The position numbers were made by a program, and so were the translations under genes. The notes beneath the pieces were generated by a model. That model had not been told where the DNA came from, made no database searches, and saw nothing but the letters and a program-made list of their open reading frames with translations. Positions 7,182 through 13,368 of a stretch of 14,504 nucleotides of DNA are shown piece by piece. The stretch is taken from NCBI GenBank assembly GCA_019114885.1, contig DXEQ01000216.1, positions 1 through 14,504 on the forward strand, given 5' to 3'. This DNA is from Candidatus Anaerobutyricum stercoripullorum. GTDB lineage: Bacteria > Bacillota > Clostridia > Lachnospirales > Lachnospiraceae. Within the stretch, counting starts at the first letter, position 1. Each line of letters begins with the position of its first letter.

Positions 7182-7651
7182 ATGTAGAAGAAAATGTACC
7201 GGCGGCTGCATCCGCCGAAAATAAAAACGACTATTTCATGTCAAAAGAGTTTTTTGAGAAAGTGCTCCGTTATCGTCGCCTGGAAGGAACAGCGGCAAGC
7301 TATATGGGCATCGAGATGACGGAAGTGGGTCCGGGATGGGCCAAAGGGGAACTGGAATTCAAGGAATACCACGTTAATCCCATCGGTTCCGTCCACGGCG
7401 GCGTGATCTTCTTCCTGGCGGATTCAGTGGGCGGCACGGCCGCTTCCTCCCGGGGAAGCCGGGTGACCACCGCCAATGGAAACATTTACTATCTCAATGC
7501 GGCCATGAATCCGGAGAAGCTGGTGGCAGAAGCCGTGGAACTTAAAGTCGGAAAGAACCTGCTGACTTACGATGTGTATATCCGCACGGAGACGGGAAAG
7601 CTGGTGGCCAAGGCGACCATGGAATATTTCAGTCTGCATAAGGAGATATAG
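7133..7651 (+). CDS. PaaI-type hotdog-fold thioesterase
   Basis: 172 residues from ATG 7133. The hotdog core starts near residue 36 (MSKEFFEKVLRYRRLEG). It carries the family motif VNPIGSVHGGVIFFLADSVGG, broken here as His88-Gly89-Gly90 and the catalytic acid Asp97. Members hydrolyse acyl-CoA thioesters, often aromatic or medium-chain, as homotetramers; the substrate here is unknown. The N-terminal 30 residues are a repetitive acidic extension produced by a 30-bp tandem duplication and are not part of the fold. Start choice is uncertain: AGAGGGG (7114-7120) is 12 nt before ATG 7133, GTG 7109 has no clear ribosome site, and the domain itself could start at ATG 7239. Located 57 bp after trmL and just before a strong terminator, so it is probably the last gene of the operon. 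Confidence 0.85.
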   Translation: MGKEWNHTEDMDKVSNHVEENVPAAASAENKNDYFMSKEFFEKVLRYRRLEGTAASYMGIEMTEVGPGWAKGELEFKEYHVNPIGSVHGGVIFFLADSVGGTAASSRGSRVTTANGNIYYLNAAMNPEKLVAEAVELKVGKNLLTYDVYIRTETGKLVAKATMEYFSLHKEI

Positions 7652-7678
7652 GCAGGCTGTATAAAGAGATATGGACAT

Positions 7679-7735
7679 AAAAAAGAGGCAGGGCTCAATA
7701 TCATGATAAATGACATGGAGAGATGCCTCTTTTTT
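7679..7735. terminator. Bidirectional intrinsic terminator
   Basis: AAAAAAGAGGCA (7679-7690) and TGCCTCTTTTTT (7724-7735) are perfect reverse complements, giving a GC-containing stem with a T run in each direction. The 33-nt loop contains a small inner stem, TCAT (7701-7704) with ATGA (7710-7713). It lies between convergent genes (thioesterase on +, mutS2 on -) and should end both transcripts. Confidence 0.85.
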
Positions 7736-7811
7736 GTATGCAAATGTGTTTGATATGCGGCCCTGTTCTGTGCAGGCTGCGTGTCGGCGACGAAAGCGCC
7801 GCCAAGGTAAT

Positions 7812-10184
7812 TTATCGGAATGTGACGATGGTCACGCCGGCGTCGCCCTCGCCGAACTCTGCCAGATGGTAGGATTTGACGAACTTCTGGCGGCGCAGGT
7901 ACTCGTGGATACCCTTTCGCAGGGCGCCGGTGCCCTTGCCGTGTACCACGCGGACGGAAGTAAGGCCGGCGATCATGGCATCGTCCAGATATTTCTCCAG
8001 TTTGGAGACACCCTCGTCCACCGTGCAGCCCAGCAGATTGATCTCCGGCGCGATGGTGGCCGCCTTGTTGATGCTGTAACGATCCTTCGGCTTCTCCGCC
8101 GGCGTTTCTTTCTTAGCGTCCAGAAGCTCCAGATCTTTGTAGTTGACGGTGGAGCTTAAAAAGCCCATCTGTACCGTCAGGTCGCCGTCCTTGTTGGCAG
8201 GAGACTTGACGGTGCCTTTCAGAGAAAGGGTGGTGACGAAGACCGGATCGCCCACCTTGAAGTCTTCCGGCCGCAAGATATTTTTTGCTTTTTTGCCTTT
8301 GTAGGCCATCTGTTTTTCCAGCTTGGACATGCGGCCCCGGAGGTTGCTCCGCTGGGCCTCCATTTTTTTGGTGTTGTTCTGTCCCGGATGCTGTGCCCAG
8401 GCGTTATATTTGCGGATGGACTCGTCAGCCACTTCCTTCGCCTCGGAGAGAATGTTGTGGGCTTCCTCTCTGGCTTTTCGCAGAAGCTCCGCCCGCTTTT
8501 CTTTGATGTCATCCTGCTTTTCTTTTAATTCATTTTTCAGGCGCTCAATCTCCTGACGGGTGCTGTAAAGCTCGGCCTGTTCTTTTTCAATCTCCGCCTT
8601 ATTTCTCTCCAGTTCCGCCAGCATATTTTCGTAGTCGATGGCGGAAACGTCCAGCTGTGACTTCGCCTGCTCGATGATGTAATCCGGCAGTCCCAGCCGC
8701 TTTGAGATGGCGAAGGCGTTGCTCTTGCCCGGCAGTCCGATGAGCAGACGGTAGGTCGGTGACAGGGTCTCCAGATCAAACTCACAGCAGCCGTTCTCCA
8801 CGCCCTCGGTGTCCATGGCGTACATTTTCAGCTCCGCGTAATGGGTGGTGGCGATGGTGCGGATCTTCGCGGTATGCAGGTCCGAAAGAATCGAGATTGC
8901 CAGCGCCGCGCCCTCCGTCGGATCCGTTCCGCCGCAGAGCTCATCCAGCAACACGAGAGAGTCCGGCTGCGCGTCCTTCAGGATCTGGATGATATTGGTC
9001 ATGTGGGAAGAAAATGTACTCAGATTCATCTCGATGCTCTGTTCGTCTCCGATATCCGCGAAGATGTCGGAAAAGACCGCCAGCCGGGACCCCTCAAAGG
9101 CCGGGATGTGCAGACCGGCCTGCCCCATGAGCTGGAACAGTCCCACGGTCTTTAATGATACGGTCTTACCGCCGGTGTTCGGGCCGGTCAGAAGGAGCAT
9201 GTTGAAATCTTCTCCTATATAAATGTGGACAGGCACCACCTTTTTCGGATCCAGCAGTGGATGGCGGGCCTGTTTGATATCGATGATACCGTCTGTGTTA
9301 AAGAGCGGTTCGGAACCCTGATACTCTTTGGCATATTTTGCCTTGGCAAAAATAAAGTCCAGGGTGGTGAGGATATTCTGGTCCTCTTCCAGATCCCGCA
9401 CGCAGCCGGCGGCCTGGGCGCTCAGTCCCTGGAGAATCTTCTCAATCTCCGCCTGTTCCTGCATGGAAAGCTCTTTGATCCGGTTATTGAGCTGTACCAC
9501 GGCCATGGGCTCGATAAAAAGGGTGGAGCCGGAGGCCGACTGATCGTGAATCATACCCTGAAAAGAATTCTTGTACTCTGCCTTCACCGGCACGCAGTAG
9601 CGGCCGTTTCGCATGGTGATCAGGGCGTCCTGCAGGATGGTCTTGTTGCTCTGGGAATTGATGATGGACGCCAGCTTGTTGTGGATGGCGATATTACTCT
9701 GCTTAATCTCCTTTCGGATATCCTTAAGAGCGGCGGAAGCGTCGTCGCTGATCTCGTCCGCCGATAAGATGCAGCTGGTGATGCGCTGATGCAGAAACTC
9801 CAGCGGCTCCAGCATGTCAAAGTAGCTGTTCAGGCTGTCAAAGGTCAGAGTCTCATCTTCGGATTCGCCGTACTCCTTCACCTGGGCGGTGAGGGAGAGG
9901 AGTCTGGCGATGTCCAGCAGTTCCTTCGCCGTCAGCGAGGAGTCAATCTCCAGAAGGCGAAGGTGGGGCCGGATGTCGGACAGACCCTGAAAAGATAAAA
10001 ATCCGGTCTTGTAAAGCCGGCTCAGTGCGTCCCTCGTCTCCTCCTGCCACTGCAGGATCTCCTCATAATCCGAGGAGGGAAGGAGGGAGGCGCAGCGCTT
10101 CTTCCCCATGGGGGAAGAGGCATAGGTTTCCAGTCTGGAGATAATCTTGTCATACTCCAGCGTTTTCAGTGCTTTATCGTTCAT
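7812..10184 (-). CDS. mutS2: Endonuclease MutS2
   Basis: 790 residues, normal length. The start (complement of 10182-10184) follows AGGAG about 7 nt upstream on the minus strand. Domains in order: MutS2 core and clamp (about 1-310), ABC ATPase with Walker A LLLTGPNTGGKTVSLK (Lys340) and Walker B SLVLLDELCGGTDP (Asp414-Glu415), a long coiled coil (about 515-620, ELERNKAEIEKEQAELYS and so on), a KOW-like beta domain (about 640-685, FKVGDPVFVTTLSLKG), and a C-terminal Smr domain with HGKGTGALR (His748). MutS2 proteins suppress recombination in some bacteria and, in Bacillus, bind and split collided ribosomes. The Smr LDLRG segment reads INLLG (715-719), losing the arginine of the motif tied to nuclease activity in some homologues. 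The bidirectional terminator lies 77 bp past the stop. Confidence 0.95.
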   Translation of the reverse strand: MNDKALKTLEYDKIISRLETYASSPMGKKRCASLLPSSDYEEILQWQEETRDALSRLYKTGFLSFQGLSDIRPHLRLLEIDSSLTAKELLDIARLLSLTAQVKEYGESEDETLTFDSLNSYFDMLEPLEFLHQRITSCILSADEISDDASAALKDIRKEIKQSNIAIHNKLASIINSQSNKTILQDALITMRNGRYCVPVKAEYKNSFQGMIHDQSASGSTLFIEPMAVVQLNNRIKELSMQEQAEIEKILQGLSAQAAGCVRDLEEDQNILTTLDFIFAKAKYAKEYQGSEPLFNTDGIIDIKQARHPLLDPKKVVPVHIYIGEDFNMLLLTGPNTGGKTVSLKTVGLFQLMGQAGLHIPAFEGSRLAVFSDIFADIGDEQSIEMNLSTFSSHMTNIIQILKDAQPDSLVLLDELCGGTDPTEGAALAISILSDLHTAKIRTIATTHYAELKMYAMDTEGVENGCCEFDLETLSPTYRLLIGLPGKSNAFAISKRLGLPDYIIEQAKSQLDVSAIDYENMLAELERNKAEIEKEQAELYSTRQEIERLKNELKEKQDDIKEKRAELLRKAREEAHNILSEAKEVADESIRKYNAWAQHPGQNNTKKMEAQRSNLRGRMSKLEKQMAYKGKKAKNILRPEDFKVGDPVFVTTLSLKGTVKSPANKDGDLTVQMGFLSSTVNYKDLELLDAKKETPAEKPKDRYSINKAATIAPEINLLGCTVDEGVSKLEKYLDDAMIAGLTSVRVVHGKGTGALRKGIHEYLRRQKFVKSYHLAEFGEGDAGVTIVTFR

Positions 10185-10241
10185 ACAAATCTCCTGATCA
10201 TTTTCTTTTTTGTTCGTAACTTGTAATTTATGTTCTGCTTG

Positions 10242-10305
10242 GCGGGCGCGCGGACCTTGCCTGGCGTGCCGCCAAAATGAAGAACTCCGTTCCGCGGGCG
10301 CGCGG
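10242..10305 (-). repeat. 12-bp direct repeats and hairpins between acylphosphatase and mutS2
   Basis: GCGGGCGCGCGG occurs twice, at 10242-10253 and 10294-10305. The second copy lies inside a small dyad, CCGCG/CGCGG with a 4-nt loop (10292-10305), 3 bp past the acylphosphatase stop. Another stem, TGGCG/CGCCA (10262-10274), lies between the copies. The stretch is far more GC-rich than the AT-rich 10200-10238 next to it. There is no U run, so it is not a classic terminator; it may be an mRNA processing or partial-termination element. Confidence 0.5.
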
Positions 10306-10308
10306 CTC

Positions 10309-10593
10309 TTAATGCCGGATGCGGAACTGCTTTTCTTTCAGTACATTTACTGCGGGAATATCCGTCACATCCATGGAATCAATGCGGGCGAAACGGTAGC
10401 CTTGCCCCAGTTCTTCAAGGAAGAGCGCCACCCGGTGTTCCGGTCCCTGTACTTCTATCTCAACGCTGCCGTCGTACTCATTCCTCACCCATCCGGTCAC
10501 ATGATATTTGGAGGCGATGGAAGAGGTAATGTAGCGGAATCCCACTCCCTGTACCCGGCCGCGGACAATCACATGTTTTCGAATCATAATCAT
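10309..10593 (-). CDS. Acylphosphatase
   Basis: 94 residues, the usual size. It hydrolyses acyl phosphates such as 1,3-bisphosphoglycerate, acetyl or carbamoyl phosphate in the cytoplasm. Both signature patterns are present: GRVQGVGFRY with the phosphate-binding Arg20, and GWVRNEYDGSVEIEVQG with the catalytic Asn38 that positions water. The fold is a small alpha/beta sandwich (ferredoxin-like). Start: ATG at 10593 or a second ATG six bases on (10587); GGAGAGGG lies upstream and both are feasible. It faces left towards mutS2 with a 124-bp structured gap and no clear separate mutS2 promoter, so the two may be cotranscribed from the promoter at 10674-10702. Confidence 0.93.
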   Translation of the reverse strand: MIMIRKHVIVRGRVQGVGFRYITSSIASKYHVTGWVRNEYDGSVEIEVQGPEHRVALFLEELGQGYRFARIDSMDVTDIPAVNVLKEKQFRIRH

Positions 10594-10673
10594 TCACCCT
10601 CTCCGATGGGCAGTCCCCGTCTGCCGGAGCTGCCGTGCGGCATGAAAACCGCAGTACATTTGAAACTTTGATA

Positions 10674-10702
10674 ATTGTGACATGAAATGAGGATTTTGTC
10701 AA
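10674..10702 (-). promoter_or_regulatory. Putative promoter of acylphosphatase/mutS2
   Basis: On the minus strand a perfect -35 TTGACA (complement of 10697-10702), a 17-bp spacer and a weaker -10 CACAAT (complement of 10674-10679). The predicted leader of about 70 nt contains small GC stems (10609-10613 with 10621-10625; 10631-10635 with 10638-10642). The -10 is only a 4/6 match. Confidence 0.45.
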
Positions 10703-10780
10703 ACCTGCTGTGAAGAGAGAAGACTTGAGTAAAAATTAAGTAAATATGCGCTGAAATGGCCTTCTGACGGGAATTTACAG

Positions 10781-10809
10781 TTGTTATTATATGGAAAGTA
10801 GAGTATAAT
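10781..10809 (+). promoter_or_regulatory. Sigma-A promoter of the yhaM-like gene
   Basis: TTGTTA (10781-10786), a 17-bp spacer and consensus TATAAT (10804-10809). The predicted start is near 10816. It lies 72 bp before the start codon of the nuclease gene. Confidence 0.7.
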
Positions 10810-10822
10810 GTGTTTACTTTCG

Positions 10823-10845
10823 GCCGGAATATACGGGTATCCGGC
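10823..10845 (+). promoter_or_regulatory. Leader hairpin upstream of the yhaM-like gene
   Basis: GCCGGA (10823-10828) pairs with TCCGGC (10840-10845) around an 11-nt loop, starting about 7 nt after the predicted transcript start. No T run follows. It is most simply a 5' stem that limits access of 5'-end-dependent nucleases. Confidence 0.45.
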
Positions 10846-10888
10846 GGATGGGGTATGTATGTGGGAATTAAATAGAAAGGAATCAGAA

Positions 10889-11839
10889 ATGCGTTATATT
10901 CAGGAATTCAGAGAGGGCGACACCGTCTCTGATATCTATCTTTGTAAATCAAAAAACATAGCGAAGACGAAAGCGGGGAAGACTTACTATTCCCTGATAC
11001 TTCAGGATAAAACCGGTGTGATCGACACCAAGATCTGGGAACTGAACAACGGCATTGACAACTTTGAGCAGATGGATTATGTGCGCATCGAGGGCAATGT
11101 CACCAGCTTTCAGGGCAATCTGCAGCTCAATGTGCGGCGGCTGCGCCGGGCCAAGGCCGGTGAATTTGCGCCGCAGGATTACATTCCGTGCTCCACGAAG
11201 GATATGAGCGCCATGTACAAGGAACTGGTGGGATATGTCAACCATGTCCAGAACATATACCTCAGGCAGCTTCTGGTGGCGTTCTTCGGAGACAAGGAGT
11301 TTGCCGCGAAGTTTAAGGAACATTCTGCTGCCAAGCGGGTACATCACGGTTTCCTGGGCGGCCTTCTGGAGCATACCTTAAATGTGACAAAGCTCTGCGA
11401 TTACTATTGCACCCAGTATCCGATTCTGAACCGGGACCTGCTGATCACCGCGGCGCTCTGCCACGACATCGGCAAGATCGATGAATTATCCGACTTTCCG
11501 GAGAATGACTACACGGACGAGGGACAGCTCATCGGCCACATCGTCATGGGCACTCTGATGGTGGATGAGAAGATCCGGGGGATTCAGGGCTTCCCGGTGA
11601 AGCTGGCCAACGAGTTAAAGCACTGTATCCTGGCCCACCACGGTGAGCTGGAATACGGTTCCCCGAAGAAGCCGGCTCTCATTGAGGCGCTGGCATTGAA
11701 CTTTGCCGACAACACCGACGCCAAGATGGAATCGTTCATCGAAGCCCTCGCGGAGGAGAACCGGCAGAGCGGAGAGTGGCGCGGTTACAATAAGTTATTT
11801 GAGAGCAACATCCGAAGTACCAGCGCGCCGACAAAATAA
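10889..11839 (+). CDS. yhaM: 3'-5' exoribonuclease, YhaM family
   Basis: 316 residues from ATG 10889, matching the usual length of about 314 for YhaM. AGAAAGGA (10874-10881) sits 7 nt upstream; an upstream in-frame ATG at 10808 falls in the -10 box and is rejected. Residues 1-90 form an OB-fold nucleic-acid-binding domain (YSLILQDKTGVIDTKIWELN, YVRIEGNVTSFQGNLQLNV). An HD phosphohydrolase domain follows, with His152-His153 (HHGFLGGLLEHT), His162 and the metal-binding pair His192-Asp193 in CHDIGK, then ILAHHGELEYGSPKKP. YhaM trims RNA and single-stranded DNA from the 3' end with a metal cofactor and shortens transcripts after intrinsic termination in Firmicutes. It is divergent from the acylphosphatase gene and may be cotranscribed with rlmD, as no terminator with a U run is seen after it. 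Confidence 0.9.
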   Translation: MRYIQEFREGDTVSDIYLCKSKNIAKTKAGKTYYSLILQDKTGVIDTKIWELNNGIDNFEQMDYVRIEGNVTSFQGNLQLNVRRLRRAKAGEFAPQDYIPCSTKDMSAMYKELVGYVNHVQNIYLRQLLVAFFGDKEFAAKFKEHSAAKRVHHGFLGGLLEHTLNVTKLCDYYCTQYPILNRDLLITAALCHDIGKIDELSDFPENDYTDEGQLIGHIVMGTLMVDEKIRGIQGFPVKLANELKHCILAHHGELEYGSPKKPALIEALALNFADNTDAKMESFIEALAEENRQSGEWRGYNKLFESNIRSTSAPTK

Positions 11840-11862
11840 TATCCGCAGCACTGGGAGCGGAA

Positions 11863-11939
11863 GCACCGGTTTTGCCGCAGTAGTGGCAGGGGCCTTTACA
11901 TTTGCAAATGTAAAGGCAGTGCGCGGCGGTCTGTGGTGC
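11863..11939. repeat. Nested dyad with a 26-bp perfect palindrome
   Basis: The core 11892-11917 is a perfect palindrome: GCCTTTACATTTG joined to CAAATGTAAAGGC. It is flanked by GCCGC (11874-11878) with GCGGC (11923-11927), and GCACC (11863-11867) with GGTGC (11935-11939), so the whole 77-bp stretch can fold as one long interrupted stem. No T run follows. It lies in the 149-bp gap between the nuclease gene and rlmD. It may be a repeat element, a protein-binding site or an RNA stem; the rest of the gap holds only the rlmD ribosome site (AGGAG, 11977-11981). Confidence 0.7.
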
Positions 11940-11988
11940 AGGCCGGGTTCGCGATACATTTGATAAGAAAAGAAACAGGAGTATATCA

Positions 11989-13368
11989 ATGGAGTTGAAG
12001 AAAAATCAGGAGATTATGCTGGTGATCGAAGACTTCACAAAGGACGGGGAAGGTCTTGGTAAGTACCAGGGCTTTCCTTTATTTGTTAAGGACACGGTCA
12101 TCGGAGACAAGGTGAAGGTCTCCATCACGAAACTGAAGAAAAACTATGGCTACGCCCGCCTCACAGAGATCATCGAGCCATCGCCGGACCGGGTGGAACC
12201 GCCCTGCCCGGTGGCAAGACAGTGCGGCGGCTGCAAGATTCAGCAGCTCTCTTATGAGAAGCAGAAGGAGTTTAAGTGGAATCAGGTGGCGAACTGCCTC
12301 AAGCGGATTGGCGGTTTTGCCGATATCGAGGAAAAAATGGAACCCATCTATGGCATGGAACATCCGTGGCATTACCGCAATAAGGCCCAGTATCCGGTGG
12401 GATTGGACAGGGACGGCAATATCGTCGCCGGATTCTATGCCGGCCGAACTCACACCATCGTGCCAAACACGGACTGTCTCATCCAGGCAAAAGTCAATAA
12501 AGATATTCTGGAGATTATCCTGCGCCATCTGCGGAAGAATCATATCCGCCCGTACGATGAGAAGACGCACACCGGTCTGGTGCGCCACATCCTCACCCGT
12601 GTGGGCTTTGTGACCGGAGAGATTATGGTCTGTCTGATCTTAAACGGAAAAAAGGAACAGTTAAAAAACAGCGCCGCTCTGGTGGAGCAGCTATCAGCCA
12701 TCCCGGGCATGACCAGCATTGTGGTCAATACAAATAAAGAAAAGACCAACCGTATCCTCGGCCCGGTCTGCGAGACGCTCTGGGGCCGGGATTATATAGA
12801 GGACTATATCGGGAACGTCCGTTATCAGATCGGACCGCTCTCCTTCTTTCAGGTGAACCCGGCGCAGACGAAGGTGCTGTACTCCAAGGCGCTGGAGTAC
12901 GCCGACCTGAAAGGGGAGGAGACCGTCTGGGATCTCTACTGCGGCATCGGCACCATCTCTCTCTTCCTGGCACAGAAAGCCCGACAGGTCTACGGCGTGG
13001 AGATCGTCAAAGAAGCCATCGACGACGCCCGCCGCAACGCCGCCCTCAACCAGATGGACAACGTCACATTTTATGTGGGCAAGGCGGAAGAAGTGGTGCC
13101 GGCCGAGTACGAGCGCACCGGCGTCCGCCCGGACGTCATCGTGGTGGACCCGCCCCGCAAGGGCTGCGAGGCGTCCCTGCTGCACACCATGACCGCCATG
13201 GCGCCGGAGCGCATCGTCTACGTCAGCTGCGATCCGGGCACCCTGGCCCGCGACTGCCGGATCCTCTGCGACGAAGGCTATGAGATCACCCGCGTGGCGG
13301 TGGTGGACCAGTTCGGGCACAGCTGTCATGTGGAGACTGTGGTAAGACTACAAAGGAAACATACCTAG
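11989..13368 (+). CDS. rlmD: 23S rRNA (uracil-C5)-methyltransferase, RlmD/RumA family
   Basis: 459 residues. ATG 11989 follows AGGAG with a 7-nt spacer. An N-terminal TRAM domain (about 1-65) binds RNA. The 4Fe-4S ligands are Cys73, Cys79, Cys82 and Cys163 (CPVARQCGGC, NTDCL). The S-adenosylmethionine fold has DLYCGIGTISLFLA and IVVDPPRKGCE; the nucleophile is Cys414 in YVSCDPGTLARDC and the base is Glu449 in HVETVV, 35 residues apart as in E. coli RumA (C389/E424). The family methylates a 23S uridine (U1939 in E. coli; Gram-positive RlmCD does U747 as well). All catalytic residues are present, but only RLQRKHT follows the HVETVV motif before the stop, and the sequence changes character here, so the last codons were probably supplied by the inserted element. 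GC climbs from 45% at 12001-12060 to 75% at 13201-13260 by direct count. Confidence 0.93.
   Translation: MELKKNQEIMLVIEDFTKDGEGLGKYQGFPLFVKDTVIGDKVKVSITKLKKNYGYARLTEIIEPSPDRVEPPCPVARQCGGCKIQQLSYEKQKEFKWNQVANCLKRIGGFADIEEKMEPIYGMEHPWHYRNKAQYPVGLDRDGNIVAGFYAGRTHTIVPNTDCLIQAKVNKDILEIILRHLRKNHIRPYDEKTHTGLVRHILTRVGFVTGEIMVCLILNGKKEQLKNSAALVEQLSAIPGMTSIVVNTNKEKTNRILGPVCETLWGRDYIEDYIGNVRYQIGPLSFFQVNPAQTKVLYSKALEYADLKGEETVWDLYCGIGTISLFLAQKARQVYGVEIVKEAIDDARRNAALNQMDNVTFYVGKAEEVVPAEYERTGVRPDVIVVDPPRKGCEASLLHTMTAMAPERIVYVSCDPGTLARDCRILCDEGYEITRVAVVDQFGHSCHVETVVRLQRKHT

Larger units (their letters stand above)
1701..10661. repeat. Dispersed octamer AAATGTAC, nine copies
   Basis: AAATGTAC occurs on the + strand at 1701, 3863, 6529, 7192 and 9012, and as GTACATTT at 2923, 8820, 10341 and 10654. 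Using rough base frequencies for this window I estimate about 0.3 expected in 14.5 kb on both strands. Copies lie in different reading frames, in both orientations relative to genes, and in two intergenic gaps, so codon use alone does not explain them. None occurs after 10661, although AAATGTAA variants do. Function unknown. Confidence 0.5.

Noticed and set aside
5423..7183. 586-residue open frame on the minus strand
   Set aside because: It lies antisense to the aminotransferase and trmL, crosses their boundary, has no recognisable domain and no ribosome site; the + strand genes have full catalytic motifs.
9225..9767. 180-residue + strand frame inside mutS2
   Set aside because: Antisense shadow of a complete mutS2 gene; no ribosome site or domain.
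10808..10888. 27-codon N-terminal extension of the YhaM-like protein
   Set aside because: ATG 10808 is part of the TATAAT box; starting at 10889 gives the family length and has AGAAAGGA upstream.
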